Source: Craspedostauros australis (lineage: Eukaryota; Bacillariophyta; Bacillariophyceae; Mastogloiales; Achnanthaceae). Taken from it: a DNA stretch of 64,000 bases. Below the pieces are notes generated by a model. It searched no databases, was not told where the DNA came from, and saw nothing but the letters and a program-made list of their open reading frames with translations. Below, in pieces: positions 47,037 to 55,974 of the stretch (its first letter is position 1; each line of letters starts with the position of its first letter). The stretch covers positions 1,178,001 to 1,242,000 of the forward strand of contig JAMXDE010000014.1 in NCBI GenBank assembly GCA_026770025.1. Reading direction: 5' to 3'. The translations under genes were made by a program, and so were the position numbers.

Positions 47037-49445
47037 TCACGCATCTGTGCTTCGTCTATCCTTTCGTTGGCCGAACCGATTTCGGAGAATTGCAAGCATG
47101 AGACCCATGAGAACGATCCCGATGATGGTCCGGATGACGATGAAGTTTCCTGGATGGACGACGATCTGGTATCCCCAGACGGCGGTCGACGTGGTCACGA
47201 GCATGTCAGAGGTTTCGTCGCCGCTCAACTCCACCATGATGGGCCGCTTGACGGATGTTTGGGGGAACTTGGTGGATGCCAGCACGTCGCCGTTCTTGAC
47301 AGACAAAATGGCGAGTCCATCCTCGCCTGCTACGACAATCGGCCGTACCGACGGTGCTATCCTCCCGGAATCGACTCTCGTGAGCAAGGCGTTGTACACG
47401 CCTTCCTCGTGCCACGTTGGATACGATTTTTGATGCACAAGGCCGGTGGACCATTGTCGCCGTCCCGTATTGCCTTGCAAACGAGTGACAACGCCGTTGT
47501 TGAGGGCTACGATGACATCTCTCCTGTCCCGTCGACCATTCAACGATTCCACCACGATCGGAGGCACGGCATCAAGGAAGGAATCATCAAAGTCGGTGGG
47601 ACGGTCTCTCTGTGACCCACAGACGGAGGCTGAGAACAGCTCCTCACGTGCCGGAAGGCCAGAGAGCCCCATGGCGTGGCACACGGTGCGCGCAGATCGT
47701 TCGATGCTGGTCTGCTCGCCGGAGCCATCGCCGTCTCTTGTCATCTTGCGGAGCAGATTCCACACGAAGGTATCGGACGAAGTCTTGTCATGCCACGGCA
47801 GCACGAGCTTGATCTGATCGATGATGTTGTCTCCGTTGACATCGGCGTGCAGGACTTCGTCCATCATGGACATGTGGCACAGGAGCCTTCCATTCTTCAA
47901 CGAGCGGATGTGGACACCATCAACGGCAGTTGACACGAGCACATTTGGTCGTCCGAATTGGATGCCTCCCTTGTGTGCCGATTTCCGATTGGAGCGCGAT
48001 GATGCACCGTGGCCGCCATGCCCGCGATGATTGTGATCGTGGCTGTGATGCCTGTGAGGATGCTGATGGTGCGGGCCCTTGGACGGGACATGCCGTTCGT
48101 GCTGATTTCCATGATTTCCGCCATCCATCCGCTTGTGCTTCGTCTTGTGATCGAGGTGCATTGGGAATATATCGGCGTCCTGCACGGACCAGTAAGAATG
48201 TGGCATGGTGTTGAGGAATCCGTTCTTGAACACCATCTGACAACTTGGCAAACTTCCAGCTTGAATCGCAGTGCCGTGCACCGAGTCCTGGTGCAGAGAG
48301 GCTATCCGTGATCGGCGGCGGGCGTACGAGGTCGATCCACGATGCAGTGGCAATGGCACGGCATCTTGTGATTCTTCGACGCTGGACAAGGAATCCCAGA
48401 GAATCTTGCCGGAGAAAGCATTGATCGCCGCGACCACATTCGAATCGTCAGGATTGGTCTCGCTGTCTTCTTCCACTCTATACCTGCCGCTGATGATGAT
48501 GACACCATGTTCGGATGACGACGCCTCGCTCTCGTATGCATCCAGGAATCGCACCCTGGGCTCCGTCCACAAAAAGTGCTCGTCCTTCGGTGCGATCAAC
48601 GGCAGGATCGGAACCCTCCACAAGCGCTGGATGCTAAGATCCTTGGAGGTTGTCTTGGACTTCCTCTTCTTCTTGTCCTTGCTACCATTGCCCTGAATCC
48701 CAAGATTCTCAAACAGGCCTCCACTGGAAAGGTTGTGCATGGTCACGACACCGTTCGACCAAAGGACGGCGATGCTCGGGAATCCGCCGCCGGGAGTCAG
48801 CTGAAACTGCAGGTCCAATGGTTGGCCGGAATTGTGTCGATGTCGACGTGATGAATCGCACGGCGTGTCCGCGTAGCACGTCTCTCCGTCAGGACAGTCA
48901 GCAGAGCGACCGTCGGGACACGGCTTTCCACACCGGCTGGCGGCATCATGCCAATCCTTTCCGCAGAAGTAATTCTTGCTTCGATCGTGCAGATCGGTTT
49001 TGGGTTCATGGTTGGAAGCGTAGGCGTTACCGGAGGCGGCCTTTGACGACGACGACGACGATGCGTAATTTTCCGGCTTCTCGATCTGGACCTGCCCAGT
49101 CGCGATGCCCAAGGGTTCCGCACCGGCCTCCGCGAATTCGGCAGTCTGGTACAGCACCTTGGGCTGGAAGGGCGCCAGATGAGTCTTGCCGCCAAGCTGA
49201 TGCAACGGCTTGAGATCAAGGATCTGCAACACCCACCCCTTGGTCTTTCCCTTCTTGATGACGGCCAATGCCTCCGACGTGCCATCTCCGTCCAGGTCAA
49301 AGTGTGCCACGTTTGTCCCATCGTCGCGTGGAAGGTAGAAGGCAAGGTGAATACTCGCCGTCAGAGATTCCATGTTGGCATTCCATGCCATGCGCACCAA
49401 CGCCACCACCAGCAGCGCGGCCACGAAGTCGCGCGATCGCAGCAT
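47037..49445 (-). CDS. FG-GAP repeat type I membrane protein with Cys-rich and His-rich inserts
   Basis: An intronless frame of 802 residues. The ATG at 49445 is chosen because a hydrophobic signal (FVAALLVVALVRMAW) follows at once; the open frame upstream is low-complexity leader. The protein has FG-GAP/beta-propeller motifs (AHFDLDGDGTSEALAVI near 40-56, VLHADVNGDNIIDQIKLVL, RPIMVELSGDETSDMLVTTS). It ends with VWGYQIVVHPGNF and a membrane helix (VIRTIIGIVLMGLMLAIL) before a short basic tail. The order and ending match a plant/protist FG-GAP protein type such as Arabidopsis At3g51050 (recalled). Two unusual inserts: a six-Cys module at about 157-195 (spacing C-x10-C-x3-C-x7-C-x5-C-x5-C) and a His-rich stretch at about 441-479. 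Probably in the secretory pathway with a lumenal propeller; function unknown. Confidence 0.78.
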   Translation of the reverse strand: MLRSRDFVAALLVVALVRMAWNANMESLTASIHLAFYLPRDDGTNVAHFDLDGDGTSEALAVIKKGKTKGWVLQILDLKPLHQLGGKTHLAPFQPKVLYQTAEFAEAGAEPLGIATGQVQIEKPENYASSSSSSKAASGNAYASNHEPKTDLHDRSKNYFCGKDWHDAASRCGKPCPDGRSADCPDGETCYADTPCDSSRRHRHNSGQPLDLQFQLTPGGGFPSIAVLWSNGVVTMHNLSSGGLFENLGIQGNGSKDKKKRKSKTTSKDLSIQRLWRVPILPLIAPKDEHFLWTEPRVRFLDAYESEASSSEHGVIIISGRYRVEEDSETNPDDSNVVAAINAFSGKILWDSLSSVEESQDAVPLPLHRGSTSYARRRSRIASLHQDSVHGTAIQAGSLPSCQMVFKNGFLNTMPHSYWSVQDADIFPMHLDHKTKHKRMDGGNHGNQHERHVPSKGPHHQHPHRHHSHDHNHRGHGGHGASSRSNRKSAHKGGIQFGRPNVLVSTAVDGVHIRSLKNGRLLCHMSMMDEVLHADVNGDNIIDQIKLVLPWHDKTSSDTFVWNLLRKMTRDGDGSGEQTSIERSARTVCHAMGLSGLPAREELFSASVCGSQRDRPTDFDDSFLDAVPPIVVESLNGRRDRRDVIVALNNGVVTRLQGNTGRRQWSTGLVHQKSYPTWHEEGVYNALLTRVDSGRIAPSVRPIVVAGEDGLAILSVKNGDVLASTKFPQTSVKRPIMVELSGDETSDMLVTTSTAVWGYQIVVHPGNFIVIRTIIGIVLMGLMLAILRNRFGQRKDRRSTDA

Positions 49446-50086
49446 CGTTCCGTTCCTGATCTGTGCGTGTGTATATGTGGCACGGGTGTGTGTGGACAGT
49501 TGACGTGGATGAAGCGTTGTGGCGTCGCCGAACCGAGGAGTCTCTCTGTGGATTTTGTTGTTGTCGTTGTTGTTGGTTTTGTGTTGGTTTTGTGTTGGTT
49601 GTGTTTGTGTTGCCCCCAACGGATCCATCCTGGGCGGACTTGTTCGTGGTCGGTAACACCTACATGTCTACAACAATAAAGATAGATCAAATGTGGGCCC
49701 ATTGGGATCCTCGTTCACCTGCGAGTCTGAGTAGGAGTACCATCGTTCAGCGCAAGAATGTGTTACCTTGATACATCGCCACAGCATGTGGCTCGTACTC
49801 GTACGTATTCTATTATATCATGTCACACAGTAGCTGCAACGGTATGAACATACTCCAGAGTACAAGACTCTGTATGAGTTCATGTGGAAAAGCGTGCACA
49901 ACACTATTCAATACAGAAGCCAATCTGAACGACGCACAAGCAACGGGATGTGTCGTTGAGCTGCTGCGTCTCTCTGGCATGAAGATGTCACCGTTGCTGC
50001 AAGTACGACTCATAACTACTCATCGAACTACAAACACTGCTCTAAATTGATATGACTCTTGATCTGCAGTCACTGATGGCACATAT
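49446..50086. other. Intergenic region
   Basis: Upstream side of the FG-GAP gene, with a (GTT)n/GTTTTGTGTTG repeat at about 49553-49610 (sense-strand CAA-rich leader), and downstream side of the membrane-protein gene ending at 50087. No further gene is seen. Confidence 0.5.
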
Positions 50087-51666
50087 TCACTGGTCCTTCG
50101 CCAGGACATAGCAATAGATGGACAACATCACCACGAACGTCGTGAGGAAGAGCAGACTGTCCAACGAATTCGTGCACACATCGCCCACCCTCCTTGGCAG
50201 GGACGACGTCTTCACCACCATGCAAAAGTCCTCCATGTTATCTCCAAGATATCCATTGGCGGCAAGGTGGAACGCGATGTCGTCGATGCCTGCATATTTG
50301 TATGGTGGCGTAGCGAGAACCAACAAATGGGACACAGACAGAGAAAATTGGGTGAGGCCAGAGGAGCGTCGACCATTCATTTTGGGTGTACCCGTACGCA
50401 TGGTACATTCATGGACAGTGCGGAATGTGGTGCATATGTATGAGTAGATCACACGATTCCATCTTGCCTCGCTGGGGCACCTGTCTCTCGCTCGTGGCTG
50501 TAGTCATACTGATATCTACGCTGGTATGCACGCTAGAATCCACGCGCATTTTGACCACCGCATAGTAAGGTATTCAAAAGGCAGGGCAGTCGCAGCTCAC
50601 ATTCTGTTGCTTGTTGCTTGTTGCGAGGCGGACGGGCAGGCAGTCCGGCAGGGAAATTGGTACAGAACTTACTCTGAAGAAAACCCAGGGCAGCAAAGTT
50701 CAAAAAGACGCTGAGCACTTCGTCGGTAATGAGGACCAGGACGAAGTTGGTGATGAGCGAGTATAGCCCATCGAGGAAACGTAGCAGGAACGACAGCGCG
50801 AACTGTGTGGTTGTCGATGTGTATTGTGGTCGAAAATGACGACGAGATGTATTATGCGCGTGAACGAAGCATGTGTAAGTACAGAGGAAGACAAATGCAT
50901 ACACTGCATGTGGCACAACAGTAGACTTCTGTACGAGCCCGGCATTGGCTGCATGTTTTTGTATCCTGTGCACGTATTGATTCCATCTTGCACAATGGCA
51001 TGGCGGGGTGCCTGGACGCGTTGGTTTCTGTCTGCCACCTGCCAATTGCCACACGAGAACGCTGTGATCACGGGTGTGCGCCGATTCGCCCATCCTTGCG
51101 ATGCATTGCAATATGATGCAATGCCGTGGCAGCGGACTCACCTTGGTCTCCGTCGCGGACGGCACCCGATCTTGAATGGCCGGGTCGTATTGAATGTTGG
51201 CCACTCGCGTGTACACGTGGATGAGATCCTCCTGCAGAGCAATGGCGACGGGAAGGAGGAAGAATTGCGTCGCCCGGATGAGGGTAGACTTGTCCCCAAA
51301 TTGACCAGACGATTGATCGTACAGATCGATAGCTAGGAATGTGAAGAGGATGAGCTTGAGGATGATCATGTAAATGGCGAATGCGAAGGAGAATGAACAC
51401 ACCGGACTGATGAAGATGAGGCTGTAGACGTCTTCTCCCAGATCGAAGCGTTCTGGCTCGCTCCTGCTGTTCATGTCGTCGTCGCCCATGAACTTGTTGG
51501 ATGATCCATCGTCGCCCATGAACTTGTTGAGAGAGCCATCGTCGTCATCACGATGGCTGTCGAGCTTGTCCATGGATCGGTCGGTCATGGTGTCCGTGAA
51601 CTTGTGGAGAGAGCCATCGTCGTCATCACGATGGCTGTCGACCTTGTCCATGGATCGGTCGGTCAT
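50087..51666 (-). CDS. Multipass membrane protein (three exons), unknown function
   Basis: Exons: 51666-51142, 50802-50673 and 50289-50087. The introns (51141-50803 GTGAGT...CACAG; 50672-50290 GTAAGT...TGCAG) rejoin in phase to give about 285 residues. The N-terminal 70 residues are acidic and hydrophilic and contain two copies of a 26-residue repeat (MTDRSMDK...SHRDDDDGSL). About five hydrophobic segments follow (FISPVCSFSFAFAIYMIILK and LILFTFLAIDLY; TQFFLLPVAIALQEDLIHVY; FALSFLLRFLDGLYSLITNF; VLSVFLNFAALGFLQ; LLFLTTFVVMLSIYCYVLA). The hydrophobic exon 2 is bounded exactly by splice signals, which supports the model. No family recognised; a small multipass channel or transporter-like protein is possible. 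The ATG at 51666 is the first in frame, though an upstream exon cannot be excluded. Confidence 0.6.
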
Positions 51667-51673
51667 GGTGTCC
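51518..51673. repeat. 78-bp tandem duplication in exon 1 of membrane protein
   Basis: Two nearly identical 78-bp units (about 51518-51595 and 51596-51673), differing at a few bases, encode 26 residues each within the N-terminal tail. Partial shorter echoes (GSSNKFMGDD) follow. This is an in-frame expansion. Confidence 0.8.
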
Positions 51674-52600
51674 ACTGGGGTTTTGTTTCGCTGTGTGCTT
51701 GCCTCTGCACTCAGCAACAAAGCTTGCCATGATAACGCTGCTTGTTGGCGTATGGGTTTTTTGTCGTGCGGCTACTGAATAATGGTGTCACCTTCGTGAC
51801 CTGTTCTGTTGCGTATCCGGAAATTCAACGTTTCCCATAGTTTCGGGATATCGACGTCCCCGACTCAACAATTGTTGTTTCAATCCATTTCCACCATGAT
51901 TTGTGGTGGCGTTTGGAGGCATTCGTTGGAATTCTGCTGTAATTCCCCACATACCAGCAGCAAAAAAAGACCGTCACCAAGAAATCCCAAACACGACATT
52001 TGGTGGTGTTTGCGTGACTCATAATTTCATCACATCGGCTTCTAAGCCAATCAGATCACTTCATTATGAACTCAAGATACCTTTCGAACTGGGGGTGATC
52101 AGGATCGAAAACGTGCGTATAACGTCAATCTAAAGAATTATGAATCCTGGAGTTGAGGTATGAACGCCCCCCAAAAGAGCGTTCATAACTCAACCCTCAC
52201 TTTTCGTCCAGATCTCATCTCGTGCCTTCCTCTCAAATCGCTCCCTCCAACGGTAATTTGGGAGTTACTGTGATTTCTTCGCTCACATGTGTTGACATCA
52301 GTTTTTATCAACCTCTGTCGTGGATGTGTCGTCGTGCTACCCTTGACTTCCTCCCTTGTTTCTACCATCGACATGTGTTGTTTGACCATCCCCTTTCATG
52401 CACGTCGTGTCCTTCCGTCATGTAGCTTGTTCCAAGAGCTTGGAGTGTGGTTAGCATTTCCTTTTATAGCATTGGCATCTGCTTTATCATAGTAGATTGT
52501 TCCTCTTTCCTCCAATACCCCCTCGAGGTAGCCACCGCTACTGTCCTCATTATCATCGCTGAGCAACTCATGGCACAGCAGCGTCTTCTCATGTTCGCTG
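51667..52600. other. Intergenic region with hairpin; edge of mobile-element zone
   Basis: Promoter side of the minus-strand membrane-protein gene, then degraded sequence. A strong inverted repeat lies at 52152-52194. A plus-strand frame at about 52510-52655 (ending YLHSSLPTALHRG) may be a frameshifted 5' part of the Harbinger-like fragment that follows. Confidence 0.45.
52152..52194. repeat. Inverted repeat, 16-bp arms
   Basis: GTTGAGGTATGAACGC and GCGTTCATAACTCAAC pair with a single mismatch around an 11-base C/A-rich loop. It could be a foldback element, a transcript hairpin or the fused ends of a deleted DNA transposon. Confidence 0.75.
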
Positions 52601-53053
52601 TTGCTGACTACCTCCACAGCAGCTTGCCTACTGCTTTGCACAGAGGCCACTACTAGAGCTCGGAGTTTCTCTCGTGACACTAGTACCTTCTGGCAGAACA
52701 TTCCCGAACATGGTGATGCTATGGAGTTCTACAACTTCATTGGCATCACCAGGGAGTCCTTCATCCAACTCGCCACCATCTTGAAGCCATCCATCGAGGC
52801 TCCTCCTGTCAATCAACGATCTGTGGCCCCTCGTCGATGGGATCTGAAGCGTCGCAGATTCACGCATATCCATAATGATTTCCCTGGTACTGGCCTACGT
52901 GGCTTGCGTCCACGCGCAATCGGCGACTCAATGGACTCGCTCAAAAATGCGATTCTTGAAGTCGTTTTTTCCAATCCTCTTGCGCTGGCCATCTCGGCTC
53001 ATGACATGAATCATGTCTTAAATTATAATATTCGCTGTAGTTGCAGGAACTGA
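52601..53053 (+). pseudogene. PIF/Harbinger transposase-like N-terminal fragment
   Basis: A frame of about 130 residues contains EFYNFIGITRESFIQLA followed by a LKPSIE block and PRRWDL. This matches the N-terminal helix pattern of PIF/Harbinger transposases (an F..F..SR.SF..L...L.P.I motif then PRR..L). Downstream the similarity dissolves and no catalytic DDE region follows, so this is a remnant. A different frame just upstream suggests a frameshift at about 52655. Confidence 0.45.
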
Positions 53054-53397
53054 ACAAACAATGATCATGCGTCGTGCACCAAGCTCCTTGCTGTGTTGCA
53101 CCGTTGCCATGATTTTGCATTTGCTGTCATCGTGAGTTGATGCTTTCCAGGTGTAGTCGCTGACACCTGTTTCGCATTTTCGGTTGCGCTCACCGTGCCC
53201 GTTGACACTCGCCAACGACATCCACAACCTCGTCGTTTTTTCATCACCACTTCACTGGTCTTCCTGTCGCACACTTCGTTTTCCGACCTTCCTCCGGATC
53301 CGCACATGTTCGATGTGCAGATGCAATCTGTTCATCCCACGGTTTCACACAATGATGTCACCATGTCATCCACTTGTTCTACTCTGCCAAACTACGA

Positions 53398-53942
53398 ATG
53401 GAGCATGCCTTCTTTTCCACTTTCTCACAAAATCAGCAGCTGAGCACTCGATCACCTTCCACTCCAGTGATGGATAACATCATCATCAAGACAAACAATG
53501 GGCAGGGTGTCAGCACTAGCGCAATCAGTATTCACAATGCAAAAGAGAGCATGGGATACATACATCTCAATCCTTGGCCAGCCATGGCATACGCTGACAT
53601 TGGGGTCCATCAAGTGTCCCAGAGCCCACCCCAGCTCATTTCAGATGCATGGAACCAAGGCTTGAGCAATGTTGCCACCGGCCTTCACATGCACCTCAAC
53701 AGTGGTGATAACAACAACAGCAACAGCAACAATGATGTCTATGTCAACAACGATGTCAACCACAACAACACTGATGCTGACTCTGACAATGATAACAATG
53801 GCAACAACATTGATGGCATCAACATTGATGGCAAGAGCAATGGAGATGACAATGGCAACAGAAGAAATGACGATGACAGCCATGGCCATCTTGTCACTTT
53901 GCCGTCGCAAACACTCCATGACCTCGATGCCTCTGGTATCAA
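53398..53942 (+). pseudogene. DDE transposase-like gene, 5' part (Asn/Asp-rich)
   Basis: A plus-strand frame that may start at the ATG at 53398 or 53470. It encodes a segment very rich in Asn and Asp (runs built on GNN, NDV, DNDN) and ends inside the duplicated target site GATGCCTCTGGTATCAA. The same frame resumes exactly after the LINE at 62301 (ATC then AAG AAG ATG CCC). The two parts were therefore one frame before the LINE inserted. N/D-rich tracts can lie outside catalytic domains in protist proteins; no function is claimed for this part. Confidence 0.6.
53927..53942. repeat. LINE target-site duplication, left copy
   Basis: ATGCCTCTGGTATCAA at 53927-53942 is identical to 62301-62316. 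These 16-bp direct repeats bracket the LINE. Confidence 0.9.
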
Positions 53943-54114
53943 TAAAATAAAAACTCAGAGATTAGACCCTCTTATGAGGCTGCGCCGGTGGCGCTTTTCT
54001 CCGCCTTCTTTCAACTTCGTGCGCGGCACGAAGGAAGCACGGAATCTGCGTTTTGTGTATGTATGTATTTCATGTAACGGTGGCCCGTTGCCCCGAGGTG
54101 CGCGCGCCTCGGAC

Positions 54115-55974
54115 TCAGTCGGGGGCTGGGTGAGCTTGCCGTCGACACATTAGCCAATTGAGCAGGGCGCCGGAGGCGGCCGGCTCATTTAGTATGCGTG
54201 CTGCTTGCTCGACCCATACCGCGACCATGCCTACAGCGGCGTCGTCGGCGGGCTTCGTTTGGGTGATGCGGTGGTAGTCGGTACTGTCTTGCTCGAGGCG
54301 AAGATGAAGTGAGTTCGCCCTGTCTCTGAGGGCTTGAACCATTTCAGCTTCGGCCGAGTCCTGGCCTTCAAACATGGCCGTATTGCGCGCCGCCCATTGT
54401 TCCCAGGCGATTTTCCATATTCTCCGGATTAGCTGTTTGGACCACTTTGCGGCTGACTTTCTCGACTTCCGTTGCTGAAGGTATTCATCTTGCATAGGTT
54501 GCCAATGCTTAGCGAGGAGGCCTTTGCGAAGGGCGTTGGTGCCAATTGCGGCTTGTTGGTTTGCCGCCTCTCGCATCTGGCTTCCCGGGCTGGTCGAATG
54601 CAGATGCACAGTGCCTTCCAACTGACTGCGCAGAATGGACGTTACACCTGTTGCTATGTCGGGTTTCGTCGGGTACGACTTCATCCACCATCGTATGTCG
54701 ATCAACTGTCGCTGTGCCACTGCCGTCCTGTCGGCCCCTGTGCACACCCAGAAGTGTTCCGCGTCCTCCCTTTGCCCACAACTAGGGCATCGATCGGACT
54801 CGCGTAGTCCCCATTGTTTCATGCGTTTGCCAACTGGAGCCTCCCCGGTCAGAAGCTTGATGGTTAACAGCCGCCGGTTCTGGTCGAGCTCCGTCAGCGC
54901 GTCGCCAATTTCTTGCCATGCCGCTGGCTGCTCTTGAGCAATCACTTGTCGGGACTTCAGCACTTCGGTGGCGCCTTGGAGAGTTTGGCCTTGGGCAACT
55001 GCAGAGTATCCAATACGCATCATCTTTCGATCTGTGACGAAAGACACCCTCTCGCCTGCGATGTGTCCTTTGTGTATTTCGCTGTCGGGTATGGAGACTC
55101 TCGCTGCTCCGGCGAGCTTATCGGCGACGACATTCATGCGCGCCCACTCGCTTAAGTCCACCCACGCCGTACCATCGTCTTGATGTCCTTTGACATGTTT
55201 TCCGCGAACTTCAATGGGGAGATCCCTGCTGAGGTTTCGAACTGCTCTTTGTAGATCGGCGTCGGTAGAGGTTGGTGAGAGATGCCATTCCAGATCGAGC
55301 GCCTTAAGAGCCCCCGTGTTGTCGCACCCTATCTCCACGCATCCTTGCTGGACTGAGTGGATGTCGCAGACTGCTGTCAGCACTGCCAAAACTCCGTAGA
55401 TGCCGGCAAGCTCCGCTCGATGGGACTGCATGACTCCATCGGTAGCTGGAGCAAGGTTGGCAATCAGTAGTCGAGCCGAGGCGTCTCCGTGCGAGGCCAG
55501 AATCATTGCGCCAGACGCGCCTTTGCCATGGGCTACCGACCCATCGCTGCACGCCTTCGCCCGTCGGTGTCTCACAGCTTGAGCTATCGTCTCCCACTGG
55601 CCTTCCAGCGTGTGCTCTCTCACTGCCCACGCCATCTCCGGAGCCATTTCGCTCAATGCCTGGTCCACTGTGGCCGCTTCTCGTGCTGGTTCTGATCGCC
55701 CCTCGCTGGTGCTTTCGACATTTATGCGCGTGCCCTCCCGATATCCATCGACGATGTGCCGTGGCCGCGGTATGGCGCCGTCAGCTGGCTCGTATGCTCG
55801 TCCTCGCCGTCTGCGTGGGATTCTTCTGTAGTGCTTCGATGCGTGCGTCAAATCTTGAATGCGATCACTGTCCGGATCCCAGAACACTTGGGGCTGCTGG
55901 GAGCTGAATCTCTGCCATTGCCCGAGTGGTCGTTCCAGTCGTACTGTTGCCGATCTCGAGACTTGGCCTATCTG
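54115..55974 (-). CDS. LINE RNase H and zinc-knuckle segment
   Basis: This segment is in the same frame as ORF2, directly after an in-frame UGA (55977-55975). The first start-type codon is at 55887, but the homologous frame begins at the stop. Counting from 55887, RNase H residues are D115 (SDGSVAHG), E159 (SHRAELAG), D189 (GCDNTGAL), H235 (VKGHQDD) and D256 (VVADKLAG), the full DEDD-plus-His set. A C-x2-C-x7-H-x3-C knuckle (CPSCGQREDAEHFWVC, C367-C382) follows, as in the C-terminal zf-RVT region of many LINEs. It would remove RNA from the RNA-DNA hybrid during target-primed reverse transcription. Ends with a Trp/Glu-rich tail of unknown role. Confidence 0.82.
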   Translation of the reverse strand, partial: QIGQVSRSATVRLERPLGQWQRFSSQQPQVFWDPDSDRIQDLTHASKHYRRIPRRRRGRAYEPADGAIPRPRHIVDGYREGTRINVESTSEGRSEPAREAATVDQALSEMAPEMAWAVREHTLEGQWETIAQAVRHRRAKACSDGSVAHGKGASGAMILASHGDASARLLIANLAPATDGVMQSHRAELAGIYGVLAVLTAVCDIHSVQQGCVEIGCDNTGALKALDLEWHLSPTSTDADLQRAVRNLSRDLPIEVRGKHVKGHQDDGTAWVDLSEWARMNVVADKLAGAARVSIPDSEIHKGHIAGERVSFVTDRKMMRIGYSAVAQGQTLQGATEVLKSRQVIAQEQPAAWQEIGDALTELDQNRRLLTIKLLTGEAPVGKRMKQWGLRESDRCPSCGQREDAEHFWVCTGADRTAVAQRQLIDIRWWMKSYPTKPDIATGVTSILRSQLEGTVHLHSTSPGSQMREAANQQAAIGTNALRKGLLAKHWQPMQDEYLQQRKSRKSAAKWSKQLIRRIWKIAWEQWAARNTAMFEGQDSAEAEMVQALRDRANSLHLRLEQDSTDYHRITQTKPADDAAVGMVAVWVEQAARILNEPAASGALLNWLMCRRQAHPAPD

